Shown here: positions 54,353 through 63,181 of the stretch, in pieces
Layout: every line of letters starts with the position of its first letter
Position numbering within the stretch: the first letter of the stretch is position 1
From: Maribacter sp.
Lineage (GTDB): Bacteria > Bacteroidota > Bacteroidia > Flavobacteriales > Flavobacteriaceae
Length of the DNA stretch: 64,000 nucleotides
Assembly (NCBI GenBank): GCA_011050675.1
Contig: DRFI01000031.1
Coordinates: forward strand, 62,001 to 126,000
Direction: 5' to 3'
Translations under genes and position numbers: made by a program
Notes under the pieces: model-generated
Told to the model about the DNA's origin: nothing
Database searches by the model: none
What the model saw: the letters and a program-made list of their open reading frames with translations, nothing else

Positions 54353-54385
54353 ATAAAAAAGTCGGATAGTATTTTACCCGACTTA
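54353..54385 (-). terminator. Terminator of the TM2 gene
   Basis: On the minus strand AAGTCGG, a 12-base loop and CCGACTT form a stem (54384 down to 54359) followed by a T-run at 54360-54355. It lies just after the TM2 gene stop at 54392, separating it from the ars-type operon. Confidence 0.85.
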
Positions 54386-54391
54386 AATTAT

Positions 54392-54805
54392 TTAGAACCA
54401 AGGTTTTCTACCTACCTGGTATGTATTGTAAAACTCTTCATCTGATTTTGTTAGATAGATGATACCTTCAATTAATCCTATAACTGCAGTTGCCGTAAGG
54501 ATGAAACCTCCAATTACAAAACAAACAGTTATGTAACCAATTACACTAGCGCCTAATAAGATAAAGCCTTCTTTTTGATAGCCTAATATGAATTTATGAA
54601 CTCCTAAAGAACCAAGAACTATAGCTAAAATTCCAACTAAAACCTTTTTGTTTTCTTGACCTCCTCCACTGAAAGCTTCTCTAGCACCAGCAGTAAATTC
54701 ATTTGCCGTTTTTTTAGCTCCTTCACTAAAGTCTTTTGCAGATTCTTTTGTGTTGTCAAAAGCATCTTCTGCTTTGTCTCCTAAATCTTTATTCTCGTCT
54801 GACAT
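54392..54805 (-). CDS. TM2-domain membrane protein
   Basis: The 137-residue protein has a charged N-terminal region of about 55 residues, rich in Lys, Glu and Asp (KAEDAFDNTKESAKDF), followed by a TM2 domain with two membrane segments (LVGILAIVLGSLGVHKFILG and FILTATAVIGLIEGIIYL) and a short tail. The G-x-x-x-H-x-F-Y/L-L-G pattern is clear. TM2 proteins have no settled function in bacteria. The N-terminal segment resembles stress-response LEA/CsbD-like coils, which is an inference. Its own terminator follows and a promoter-like pair lies upstream. Confidence 0.87.
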   Translation of the reverse strand: MSDENKDLGDKAEDAFDNTKESAKDFSEGAKKTANEFTAGAREAFSGGGQENKKVLVGILAIVLGSLGVHKFILGYQKEGFILLGASVIGYITVCFVIGGFILTATAVIGLIEGIIYLTKSDEEFYNTYQVGRKPWF

Positions 54806-54837
54806 TTTAGTTGTTATTTAGTGGTTATTATAAGCAA

Positions 54838-54867
54838 TAAATGTAGCAATTATTTAATCGTTACAAA
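54838..54867 (-). promoter_or_regulatory. Possible promoter of the TM2 gene
   Basis: On the minus strand TTTG (54867-54864) is followed after 18 bases by TACATTTA (54845-54838), which matches TAnnTTTG at seven of eight positions. The ATG is 33 bases downstream. It overlaps the 3' end of the VOC gene, suggesting that the TM2 gene can be transcribed alone. Confidence 0.45.
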
Positions 54868-55247
54868 AATGCCTTATCAATTGGTTCCCAAAGTTCTAAT
54901 TTATTGCCGTCTGGATCAAGAATCCATCCAAATTTTCCATATTCAAATTCTTGAATTTCACCTACTACGGTAACACCTTCTTCTTTTAAAACCTTTAATA
55001 ATTCTACAAGATTTTCAACCCTAAAATTCATCATAAAACTAGATTTGCTAGGCTCAAAATAAGTAGTATCGTCATTCATTGGGCTCCATTGGGTAGAACA
55101 ATCATTACCCACTTTATCTTTCCACCAAAATGTACAGCCATATTGGTCAGTGTCCAATCCTAAATGTTTGTTATACCAGTTTTTAGAATGGTCTGGATCT
55201 TTCGTTTTAAAAAAGAACCCTCCTAATCCTGTTATTCTTTTTTTCAT
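54861..55247 (-). CDS. VOC (glyoxalase-like) family protein
   Basis: The 128-residue protein has the two-module VOC fold: ITGLGGFFFKTKDPDHSKNW at the start and FGWILDPDGNKLELWEP at the end, with Glu of LELWEP as the likely metal ligand. The first ligand is usually a His; here the position is less clear. It could be a small-molecule isomerase or a binding protein. It lies seven bases after the DUF1801 gene and ends a four-gene run with the cupin and dehydrogenase genes. Confidence 0.82.
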   Translation of the reverse strand: MKKRITGLGGFFFKTKDPDHSKNWYNKHLGLDTDQYGCTFWWKDKVGNDCSTQWSPMNDDTTYFEPSKSSFMMNFRVENLVELLKVLKEEGVTVVGEIQEFEYGKFGWILDPDGNKLELWEPIDKAFL

Positions 55248-55254
55248 ATCCGCT

Positions 55255-55710
55255 TTAGTTTTTTATAGTTGTCTCATATTTAGAAATCCAGTCCTTCGCT
55301 GTTATTTTAGTACAGAGCTCTGCAACTAATTTATAAGGTATATCGTTCATGTTTTTAAATCTAATACAGCTTTTGCCCATATCTAATTTAAGTGTGCAGT
55401 GTTTGGGGTACTCCTCGGTAAACCAATTCATTAACACATTATCTGCATATATACCTGAGTGGTAAAGGGCTATAAAATTCTTTTGTGAAGCTAAATTGAT
55501 AAACGGCAGAGGTAACTCTGGGTTAACATGATAACCTGATGGATATAAAGAATGTGGTACTACAAACCCTAACATGCCATAACTTATTTGCTCTTCAAAA
55601 CCTGCGGGTAAATTTTGTATAATTATACCTCTTAGTTTTTCAATTACATCACGACGTTCTTGTGGTAATTGAGCAATGTATTCATCTGGCGTGTTAGCTT
55701 TATATTGCAT
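55255..55710 (-). CDS. DUF1801 family protein
   Basis: This 151-residue soluble protein matches DUF1801 (YdhG/YdeI-like). It opens with TPDEYIAQLPQERRDVIEKL, has GFEEQISYGMLGFVVPHSLY and ends with CIRFKNMNDIPYKLVAELC. The family has a fold related to iron chaperone frataxin-like proteins by structural comparison in the literature, but its function is not established. Its gene starts one base after the dehydrogenase stop, so the two are tightly linked. Confidence 0.83.
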   Translation of the reverse strand: MQYKANTPDEYIAQLPQERRDVIEKLRGIIIQNLPAGFEEQISYGMLGFVVPHSLYPSGYHVNPELPLPFINLASQKNFIALYHSGIYADNVLMNWFTEEYPKHCTLKLDMGKSCIRFKNMNDIPYKLVAELCTKITAKDWISKYETTIKN

Positions 55711-55711
55711 T

Positions 55712-56656
55712 CTAACTTTCGAATTTTACTTTGATTTTATCTACAACAGTTTGCGCTAACTTAATTTTGCTTTCAACTGTCCAACCAGCTATATGTGGTG
55801 ATAGTATTACTTGATCAGAGTTTATTAAATATTGAAATGCTTCGGGTAAGTTATCATCGGTGAACATATTTTCAAAAGAAGCTTTTTCATATTCTAAAAC
55901 ATCTAAACCAGCACCTAGAACTTTACCTGATTTTAAGGCAGCAACCAGATCTGAAGTTTTAATACATTTACCGCGGGCAGTATTAATTATCCAAATAGAT
56001 TTTTTAAACTTCTCTAAGAATTCTGAATCTATCATGCCAATAGTCAGCTCCGTCTGTGGCACATGTAAACTTATTACATCAACTCTATTTTGAAACTCTA
56101 TAATACCTACTTGTCTAGCATTCTCATTTTCAATACCACCTTGAATATCATAACAAATAACCTCATCTACATCAAAACCTTTTAGTTTTTTAGCGAAGGC
56201 CTTACCCATATTTCCATAACCGATTATACCTACAACTTTACCTTCTAATTCAATTCCGCGATTGCCTTCACGGTCCCATTTTCCGTTTCTAACTTCTTTG
56301 TCTGCCGAATTCAATTTATTAAAGAGGGATAATAACATTCCCAAGGCGTGTTCACCAACAGCATTACGGTTACCTTCTGGGGCGGCGGCAAGGAATATGC
56401 CTAGTGATTTAGCATGTTTAATATCAATATTTTCAAGTCCGGCACCTAATCTACCTATAAACTTCAGGTTTTTTGCTTTGTCTAAAAATTGAGCGTCTAT
56501 CGAAAATCTACTTCGAATAATGAGGCCGTCATAGTCTTCTATTTTCGCTTCAATTTGTTCTTTGGTCGAGCTGTAATCTTCATCGTTCTGAAAACCTAAT
56601 TCGGAGAATTGTTCAATGATTAGAGGGTGATTTATATCAACATGTAATACTTTCAT
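55712..56656 (-). CDS. D-isomer-specific 2-hydroxyacid dehydrogenase
   Basis: The 314-residue protein has the NAD loop VGIIGYGNMGKAFA near 142-155 and the catalytic set: Arg in INTARGKC, Glu in LDVLEYEKASF and His in LSPHIAGWT. It is in the phosphoglycerate/hydroxypyruvate dehydrogenase branch, but the substrate cannot be named. It is only distantly related to the dehydrogenase at 11130. Its gene starts ten bases after the cupin gene and one base before the DUF1801 gene. Confidence 0.87.
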   Translation of the reverse strand: MKVLHVDINHPLIIEQFSELGFQNDEDYSSTKEQIEAKIEDYDGLIIRSRFSIDAQFLDKAKNLKFIGRLGAGLENIDIKHAKSLGIFLAAAPEGNRNAVGEHALGMLLSLFNKLNSADKEVRNGKWDREGNRGIELEGKVVGIIGYGNMGKAFAKKLKGFDVDEVICYDIQGGIENENARQVGIIEFQNRVDVISLHVPQTELTIGMIDSEFLEKFKKSIWIINTARGKCIKTSDLVAALKSGKVLGAGLDVLEYEKASFENMFTDDNLPEAFQYLINSDQVILSPHIAGWTVESKIKLAQTVVDKIKVKFES

Positions 56657-56666
56657 TTATTCTAAA

Positions 56667-57032
56667 TTATATTTTGGGATAGTTTGTTTGTGTTTTTTCA
56701 TCTTGTACGTTTCCTGTATGTAACGTGCTTAGTTTTTCGAATAACATTACGTGCACTTCTTCATCATCTTTGGTCATTGGGGAATGTTCAACGCCTTTTG
56801 GTACTATGATTATTTCACCTTGTTTTACTATCTCTGTTCGGTCTCTGAACTGCATATACAAGGTGCCTTTTACTATTTGAAAAAGCTCATCTTCATTATC
56901 ATGAGAATGCCATACAAATTCACCTTTTAGCTTTGCCAATAATACTTGCATATTATCTACAATTCCTATTTGGTGTGGATGCCAATACCCATCTACGAGT
57001 TCATATTTTTCTTTAAGATCGATGCTTTTCAT
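56667..57032 (-). CDS. Cupin-domain protein
   Basis: The 121-residue protein is a single cupin: FVWHSHDNEDELFQIVKGTL carries the His-x-His and Glu metal ligands of the first motif, and VPKGVEHSPMTKDDE the second motif with its His. It probably binds a divalent metal and a small substrate. It begins a four-gene unit (cupin, dehydrogenase, DUF1801, VOC). The group may detoxify or recycle a keto or aldehyde compound, but this is only inferred from the mixture of families. Confidence 0.85.
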   Translation of the reverse strand: MKSIDLKEKYELVDGYWHPHQIGIVDNMQVLLAKLKGEFVWHSHDNEDELFQIVKGTLYMQFRDRTEIVKQGEIIIVPKGVEHSPMTKDDEEVHVMLFEKLSTLHTGNVQDEKTQTNYPKI

Positions 57033-57149
57033 AGGTGTGTTTATTTTTACCCTAAACAGGATAAAAAGTTATTGATTTCCTTTTCTATAAGATTGATTAT
57101 AGTAAGATACGCAAAGCGGCAGTATTCTAAAAAGAAGATGACCTGTTTA

Positions 57150-58505
57150 TTAAATACCTAAAATCACCTTGGCAATAGAGAAGTAAATTAAAATACCGAA
57201 TATGTCATTTCCTGTAGTAATGAACGGACCGGTAGCTACTGCGGGATCAACGCCTCTTTTATCTAAAAATACAGGTATAAAAGTGCCAATTAAAGCGGCA
57301 ATAATTATAACTGAAATTAGTGCAACACAAAGGGTTATTGATATTAAATAACTAGTGTGAAAGAAAAAATGACTAATAACTAATACTATGGCAGCAATAG
57401 CAATACCGTTTATTAGACCTAACGTAAATTCTTTAATTAGCCTGTTTAAAATTTCTCCTTTTACGGTATTGTTGGCTAGACCTTGTACCATAATTGCTGA
57501 TGATTGTACACCAACATTACCTGCTGTAGCCTGAATTAAAGGAACAAAAATCAACAGTATAGGAAACGTACTCATTACTTCTTGAAAACTACTAATTATA
57601 CTAGCAGCACCAATACCACCGAACATACCAATAATTAACCAAGGTAGACGTGCCTTTGTAAGTTCCCAAATACTATCGTCTGAATCTACACCTCTAGAAA
57701 TACCTGCGGCCATCTGGTAGTCACGCTCTGCTTCTTCTTTAATAACATCTACAATATCATCAATAGTAATACGACCAACCAATCTACCTATTTCATCAAC
57801 TACAGGTATCGCCTCAAGGTCATACTTGGTCATAATTCGTGCTACTTCCTCAGGGTCTTCATTAACGTTTACTGCATCAACGTTTTTAATAAAAACATCT
57901 TTAATATGGGTTTTAGTAGAAGTCGTCAGTAAATCTTTTAATGAAAGTCTACCTTTTAATTTGTCTTCGTCATCTACTACATAAATAGAATGTACGCGAG
58001 TAACATTTTCTGCCTGCGCGCGCATTTCTTTTACACAGGTAAGTACATTCCAATTTTCATTGACTTTTACAAGCTCTTTTGCCATAAGTCCACCAGCAGA
58101 GTCTTCAGCGTATCTTAAAAGGTCTACAATATCTTTGGCATGATCTCTATCTTCAATTTTAGAGATTACATCTTGTATCTGCTCTTTTGGTAGTTCGCCA
58201 ATTATATCTGCGGCATCATCAGTATCTAACTCTTCTAGCTCACTGGCGATTTCTTGAGATGATAGATTACCTAATATAGCCTCACGAACATCTTCATCTA
58301 GCTCGGTTAGAACATCTGAAGTTTTATCGCTGCCAAGTAACTTAATTAGATAGGTAGCTTGGTTCTCATCTAGTTCATTGATGATTTCAGCAACATCGGC
58401 ATAATGCACGGCACCTAACATAGAATTAAGTTCAGCATCATTGTTTTGATCAATGAGCTGTTCTATTTCTTTTACAAATTCTTCTGTTAGTTTAAAGGGT
58501 GTCAT
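57150..58505 (-). CDS. mgtE: Magnesium transporter MgtE
   Basis: MgtE is a Mg2+-gated Mg2+ channel. The 451-residue protein has the N-terminal MgtE domain ([20 protein letters not shown] and following repeats), two CBS domains around 135-255 ([38 protein letters not shown]) and five membrane segments from about 285 ([20 protein letters not shown]). The selectivity motif region is [13 protein letters not shown]. It overlaps the end of rsmA by 14 bases, so the two are co-transcribed. Confidence 0.94.
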   Translation of the reverse strand: MTPFKLTEEFVKEIEQLIDQNNDAELNSMLGAVHYADVAEIINELDENQATYLIKLLGSDKTSDVLTELDEDVREAILGNLSSQEIASELEELDTDDAADIIGELPKEQIQDVISKIEDRDHAKDIVDLLRYAEDSAGGLMAKELVKVNENWNVLTCVKEMRAQAENVTRVHSIYVVDDEDKLKGRLSLKDLLTTSTKTHIKDVFIKNVDAVNVNEDPEEVARIMTKYDLEAIPVVDEIGRLVGRITIDDIVDVIKEEAERDYQMAAGISRGVDSDDSIWELTKARLPWLIIGMFGGIGAASIISSFQEVMSTFPILLIFVPLIQATAGNVGVQSSAIMVQGLANNTVKGEILNRLIKEFTLGLINGIAIAAIVLVISHFFFHTSYLISITLCVALISVIIIAALIGTFIPVFLDKRGVDPAVATGPFITTGNDIFGILIYFSIAKVILGI

Positions 58506-59358
58506 CTGCTATTTTATTCGTCAATGCTATAAAATCGTCAACAGCCAATTGTTCTGGCCTAAGGTCAAATATAGTATCTTCTCTTAGATTATCTGATAAG
58601 GTAAATGTTTTTAAACTGTTACGTAAAGTCTTTCTACGTTGATTAAAAGCCGTCTTTACAACTCTATACAGCAATTGCTCATCGCAAGAGAGTTTAAAAT
58701 TTTCTTTACGAGTTAATCTTAATACGCCCGACTGTACTTTTGGCGGTGGATCAAATACCTCTGGATCTACCGTAAAAAGATATTCTGCATCGTAATAAGC
58801 TTGAACCAAAACAGAAAGAATGCCATATGCCTTACTACCTTCTGATGAGCAAATACGTTGAGCTACTTCTTTCTGGAACATACCTGAAAATTCAGGGATC
58901 TGCTTTCTAAACTCTAGCATTTTAAAAACAATTTGCGTAGAGATATTATAAGGAAAGTTACCAGTTATACCAAATTGCTCATCACCAAATAAAGTTTGAA
59001 TATCAAAATTTAAAAAATCAGCTTCAATTACCTTAAATGATCCTTCACCTTCAAATGCTTTTGGATGTTCCAGCGGAAAGGTCTCATTTAAGTAAGTGAT
59101 GGACTCAGTGTCCAAATCCATTGCAATTAAATTACTATCTCTTAAAAGAAGGTATTTAGTTAATACACCAGTACCCGGACCTATTTCGATTACATTTTTA
59201 TAATCTTTTTGTAATAAGGTTTCCGCTATTTGTTTAGCGATATCTTCATCTTTTAAAAAGTGCTGACCTAAATATTTTTTTGCTTTTACAGGACCTTTTT
59301 CATATTGCTTCTTATGAGCATATTTATCACCTTTATTCTTCTTTCTTTTCGTTCCCAT
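58492..59358 (-). CDS. rsmA: 16S rRNA dimethyladenosine methyltransferase RsmA (KsgA)
   Basis: RsmA dimethylates two adenines near the end of 16S rRNA late in 30S maturation. The 288-residue protein has the SAM loop [25 protein letters not shown] and the catalytic NFPYNIS motif (N-x-x-Y). Preceded by a basic N-terminal tail ([20 protein letters not shown]). The C-terminal helical domain is present ([13 protein letters not shown]). The fusion gene (DUF4286/GGCT) lies just upstream and mgtE overlaps its end. Confidence 0.95.
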   Translation of the reverse strand: MGTKRKKNKGDKYAHKKQYEKGPVKAKKYLGQHFLKDEDIAKQIAETLLQKDYKNVIEIGPGTGVLTKYLLLRDSNLIAMDLDTESITYLNETFPLEHPKAFEGEGSFKVIEADFLNFDIQTLFGDEQFGITGNFPYNISTQIVFKMLEFRKQIPEFSGMFQKEVAQRICSSEGSKAYGILSVLVQAYYDAEYLFTVDPEVFDPPPKVQSGVLRLTRKENFKLSCDEQLLYRVVKTAFNQRRKTLRNSLKTFTLSDNLREDTIFDLRPEQLAVDDFIALTNKIADDTL

Positions 59359-59378
59359 AAACTGTTTTTAACGGCACT

Positions 59379-60011
59379 CTATTTTGCAATATACGCCCAT
59401 GCTTTTTTTCCTGAAGCTAATTGAATTAGAATTCTTTCATAAGCTTCTCCTTCATACTTGTCCGCTTTTTGCAGTTCTTGATGAGATAGGGTATATACTT
59501 GACCTTTTATAACATCTTCTTTAACTCCGGTATGTTGCAAAGTAGGGTAGAGGTCTGCCACTTTATTTTCAGATATAATATACAGAGGCAATTCATCTTC
59601 AAACCCGTTTAAGGATCTAGAGAAAACACCTAATTGCACTTCTCTTTCCTGTAATGTTCCGTAAGTAAATAAGTAGTGCGTAGCGGCTGCACGTTGTACA
59701 AAGTACTCGTCTACAACTTCTAATTCTGTTTTAAAAGAAACTAATTGACCAGCAAATTTACTTTGAATACTTTCGATTAAAGCAGGTGCATCTTCTTCGT
59801 AATATCTTTCTAATGTTTCTTTGTCAGGTACCGTGTATTGAACTGAATACGTAAAGCCGCCCATATCTTCTTCAACCAAAACTTTGGTAAACTTTGCGCT
59901 TAAAAATTTACCTGTTGAAAGTACTTGGGGAATGTGGGTTTCTTTCATCCATTTTACCCAAGTATGGTGAGCTGTTTCTTCTATGTTGGTGGTGACGTTA
60001 TATATGTACAT
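59379..60011 (-). CDS. DUF4286 plus gamma-glutamylcyclotransferase fusion
   Basis: The 210-residue protein joins two families. Residues 1-103 match DUF4286 (MYIYNVTTNIEETAHHTW, FTYSVQYTVPDKETLERY), normally a ~100-residue protein found near rsmA. Residues about 110-210 match the AIG2-like gamma-glutamylcyclotransferase fold: YGTL at 117-120 is the nucleotide/substrate loop, and DKYEGEAYERI with Glu-187 is the likely catalytic acid. Such enzymes release 5-oxoproline from gamma-glutamyl compounds. The linker QRAAATHY is short. The gene is 20 bases upstream of rsmA. Confidence 0.82.
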   Translation of the reverse strand: MYIYNVTTNIEETAHHTWVKWMKETHIPQVLSTGKFLSAKFTKVLVEEDMGGFTYSVQYTVPDKETLERYYEEDAPALIESIQSKFAGQLVSFKTELEVVDEYFVQRAAATHYLFTYGTLQEREVQLGVFSRSLNGFEDELPLYIISENKVADLYPTLQHTGVKEDVIKGQVYTLSHQELQKADKYEGEAYERILIQLASGKKAWAYIAK

Positions 60012-60088
60012 GTCTTAAAATCAAAGTTCAAATTGTATTGCAAAGTTAGGTCAACTAAGTCTTAATACATATTAGATGAACAGTGTTT

Positions 60089-61876
60089 TTAATTTATGGA
60101 GTCTCCCCTTAAAATTCTAAAGTTCTTTCGGGCTTCGGGAAAGTAGTAACTATCTTGATAATTGTAAATTATTTTCTCGTACTGCTCTTTTGCCTTTAAA
60201 GGGTCGTTCAGTACTTTTCTATAGAGTTCGCCCAGGGCATAATAGGCATCATCTGCTAGAATACCATTTCCGTAAAAGGTAATTATCTTTTGATAGTTTA
60301 ATTGAGCTTCTTCGTATTTCTTTAGTTTTTCAAATAACTGAGCCTGTTTTAAAAGTGCTTCATCCTCAATTTTTTCACCTTTGTGGTTTTCCAGAATATC
60401 ATCTAAGGTTTTAATAGCTTCGTCTGTGTTATTTTGATAAGCTAAAAAGTCTGCTCTCGCATATTTTTTTAAGGCTGTTTGTGTAGAATCTTCAAGCGAA
60501 TTATCTGAAATAATTAAACTCAACTGCATGGCATCATTTGCAATTAGTTGCGAAGTGGAACTTCGTAATACCTTTAACTGCGTTAATGCCCAGTCAAAAT
60601 CTCCTTTATAGAAACTTGTTTGAGCTACTTTATAACGAGCATCTTGCCCTAAAACATCGTTCTTTAGTTTTTGCTGAATTTGAGAAAAATAGATAAGTGC
60701 TTCGTTGAATTTTTTGTCATACACCAAAATATCGCCCAACGCTAGTTTTAAATATGCTGTACCTCTATCACTTAAAGGTAATTCTAAACTATTCTTCAGT
60801 ATTTTTTCTGCGGGTGCTGGTTCATTTTTTTTGAATGTAAGAAAGTTTGCGTATGCTACTTGCAGTTGTAACGATTGGGTTTTGTATCCGTAATCATCTA
60901 TTAGCGCATCGTATTTTTTTTGAATACCATCTAACTGATTGGTTGAAGCATCTAATAACTCAATATCAATTAGGTTTAATTCTGCATCTAATTGGGTGAT
61001 TTTATTATTTGTATTATCAATGATATAACTGTAAATATCTTTGGCGACTTCATGTTCTTTACTATCTAAAGCACTTTTGCCTAAATTTTCTAATCTTGAG
61101 GTAGAACTGCCGTTCATGCGCTTAAAAATGGCTTTTTCTTGTCTTAAAGCGCTACTGTATTGCTTCTGTTGAACGAAAAGCCAACTCAATAACTCGTTCC
61201 AAAGAATATCAGGATTCTTTTGTGCACGTTCTAATAATACTTTCTTTAATAGGAGGTTGTTTTTATCTTCAGCGTTCTCAGAAACAAAATCATCAATACT
61301 TCTTAGAATATTAGATTTAGATGTTTTACCGTCGATTACAAGGTTTAGATAAGAATTGTACATTGCTTCCACATTACCTTGTTCTCCATAAATTCTAGCG
61401 AGCTGAAAGTTGAAATCTAGAGCAGGATTAAGTTCCATTGATTTTTGAAAGGCTTTTATAGCCATATCCAGTAAACTGTATTTTTGAAATTGAAGACCTA
61501 AGGCATACCCGTAATTCGGATTTTTAGGAATAATATCCAGCGCTTTATTGTAATAGATTTGTGCTGTATCTTCCTTTTCTTGAAGTGTATAATTGTATCC
61601 TAAATCTATTAATAACGTAGGGTAGGGGTTGCGGTCTTTTAAGCGGTCATTTAAAAACTCTTCAGCATCTTGGTATCGTTCTAATTGCTGGTAACTTGCA
61701 ACCAAATCTTGTACGTATTCTGTTCTTCGCGGATTTTTTTCTACTAGTTTTTCATAAAAGACTACCGCCTTTTCAAAATCACCATCGGCAAAATATTGCT
61801 TTGCCAAGAAATCATCTTGGGCATAGGCGAACGTAGATAGGGTAACAAATAAAATTAGAATAATGATGAAACGCAT
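60089..61876 (-). CDS. Exported tetratricopeptide-repeat protein
   Basis: The 595-residue protein has a signal peptide (MRFIIILILFVTLSTFAYA) and many TPR units along its length (AKQYFADGDFEKAVVFYEKL, KNPNYGYALGLQFQKYSLLD, EALLKQAQLFEKLKKYEEAQ, DDAYYALGELYRKVLNDPLK). It is a periplasmic or outer-membrane scaffold. No enzymatic domain is seen. ATG 61876 is preferred over TTG 61882. It is upstream of the fusion gene on the same strand, with 77 bases between. Confidence 0.85.
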   Translation of the reverse strand: MRFIIILILFVTLSTFAYAQDDFLAKQYFADGDFEKAVVFYEKLVEKNPRRTEYVQDLVASYQQLERYQDAEEFLNDRLKDRNPYPTLLIDLGYNYTLQEKEDTAQIYYNKALDIIPKNPNYGYALGLQFQKYSLLDMAIKAFQKSMELNPALDFNFQLARIYGEQGNVEAMYNSYLNLVIDGKTSKSNILRSIDDFVSENAEDKNNLLLKKVLLERAQKNPDILWNELLSWLFVQQKQYSSALRQEKAIFKRMNGSSTSRLENLGKSALDSKEHEVAKDIYSYIIDNTNNKITQLDAELNLIDIELLDASTNQLDGIQKKYDALIDDYGYKTQSLQLQVAYANFLTFKKNEPAPAEKILKNSLELPLSDRGTAYLKLALGDILVYDKKFNEALIYFSQIQQKLKNDVLGQDARYKVAQTSFYKGDFDWALTQLKVLRSSTSQLIANDAMQLSLIISDNSLEDSTQTALKKYARADFLAYQNNTDEAIKTLDDILENHKGEKIEDEALLKQAQLFEKLKKYEEAQLNYQKIITFYGNGILADDAYYALGELYRKVLNDPLKAKEQYEKIIYNYQDSYYFPEARKNFRILRGDSIN

Positions 61877-61937
61877 AATCAAATATAAGTAGAATGGCGT
61901 AAGATGTTGTTAAGAGGATGGTAACATGCTTAGTGTT

Positions 61938-62138
61938 TTAAAAGTAAGGTTTTTTATGAGAACCATCGCAGTTGGGCGTTGTTGTGAACAAACAAAAAAC
62001 ACAATTGTTTAGATTTTTGCCATTTAGTATTCGTTTAGTGTTCTCTTGAATTCTAGCTTCTGATGTCGTTGATTGTTTAACCTGGGTTAATATTAAGTAG
62101 GAAACCCTCTCTACATATTTAATGACCGTAAAGTTCAA
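61938..62138 (-). CDS. Small Cys-rich frame ending in CDGSH-like motif
   Basis: A 66-residue frame starting with TTG at 62138 ends LFTTTPNCDGSHKKPYF. The C-D-G-S-H block is that of CDGSH iron-sulphur proteins, and the distance from the first Cys (CVFC) to the last fits, but the second Cys is one residue off the C-x-C pattern. No ATG and no good ribosome site are seen, and the first 40 residues resemble nothing. It may be a decayed gene or a chance frame with an odd match. Confidence 0.3.
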   Translation of the reverse strand: MNFTVIKYVERVSYLILTQVKQSTTSEARIQENTKRILNGKNLNNCVFCLFTTTPNCDGSHKKPYF

Positions 62139-62149
62139 TACTTTTTCAA

Positions 62150-62992
62150 CTATTGATTGTAATGGATGTATTTTTTTGAAATGTTGTCCTCACAAATAAA
62201 GGACAGGTCATTATTGTAAATACCTTGGTAATCTGTGTAAACTTGGTCGCAATTACTTTCGTTATAATGTATGATGATCACCAATTTTCCGTCATTTAAA
62301 AAACTTTGTGCTCCCGAATAATCCCACCAATTTTTCTCATTTTGATATGATTCGTAGGTGACTCCATCAAAATCTTCTGCATTTTCAACGAAATTTTTAG
62401 CCATGCACTTCATTCCTTTTTCATGTACATAATTACAAAGCTCTTGATAGTAGGCAATGCTTTCTTCTTTAGATACTTGTATGTCATATGTTTCTCTCGT
62501 GTCATCATATAAAGCCCAGTCCATATTATCAAATTCTACCCAATCAAAACCTAAATCGGCTATTTTATCAATTCGAATTTTCATAATTTCAATTAATCCG
62601 GTAGTAGTAGCGTTTACAAAATATTCGCCAGGCCATTCGGCCCATTGTTGTGTTGTTAAAAAAGGTTGAAGTTGGTTGAAGTCTTCTCGCCAATTTTCGC
62701 CTGTGCCAATACTTATATAGGCAGCTAATTGATTTCTATTTGTCTTTATTTCGTCGATAGATTCTATGGCGTCATCTTGGAAAGGGTCTAATAAAACATA
62801 TGCGTTATTTGCATTAAGAGCAATATATTCTATTTGGTCTGCCTCGTAATTTTCATTGTATGCATGATTATATACGGCTATGGCGTTTTCAGAGCCTTCT
62901 GTTTTGGTAGTCTCCTCTAAAGTTATATTGCCATCGTTGTCATTGCAAGAGACGACGATTAATACTATTAAAACTGTAATAAGTTTTCTCAT
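62150..62992 (-). CDS. GH114-type (polygalactosaminidase-like) lipoprotein
   Basis: The 280-residue lipoprotein (MRKLITVLIVLIVVSC, Cys-16) has the TIM-barrel pattern of glycoside hydrolase family 114: AAYISIGTGENWREDFNQLQ, the aspartate-rich FDWVEFDNMDWALYDDT near 145-160, and CMAKNFVENAEDFDG. GH114 relatives cleave polygalactosamine in exopolysaccharides or biofilms. The lipid anchor and likely surface location fit a polysaccharide-degrading role. It is a single gene; the 66-residue frame lies 11 bases downstream. Confidence 0.83.
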   Translation of the reverse strand: MRKLITVLIVLIVVSCNDNDGNITLEETTKTEGSENAIAVYNHAYNENYEADQIEYIALNANNAYVLLDPFQDDAIESIDEIKTNRNQLAAYISIGTGENWREDFNQLQPFLTTQQWAEWPGEYFVNATTTGLIEIMKIRIDKIADLGFDWVEFDNMDWALYDDTRETYDIQVSKEESIAYYQELCNYVHEKGMKCMAKNFVENAEDFDGVTYESYQNEKNWWDYSGAQSFLNDGKLVIIIHYNESNCDQVYTDYQGIYNNDLSFICEDNISKKYIHYNQ

Positions 62993-63110
62993 ATTTTTTC
63001 AATTGCCTTATCAAGCTAGGGATATCTAAATTTAATTAAGATGTGCGTTTATTCGATAAAGGGTAAAACAAAATTTTTCTAAGTTCTTATGATTCATCAA
63101 AATAAAAAAA

Positions 63111-63137
63111 GGGGTATTGTATGTACTACAATACCCC
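63111..63137 (-). terminator. Terminator of serS
   Basis: GGGGTATTGTA (63111-63121), loop TGTAC and TACAATACCCC (63127-63137) form an 11-base perfect stem. On the minus strand it is followed by a T-run (63110 down to 63104). It lies 45 bases after the serS stop at 63182. Confidence 0.9.
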
Positions 63138-63181
63138 TTTATATGTGCTTGAACTTTTAAGCGATGATTAAAAACGTAAGA

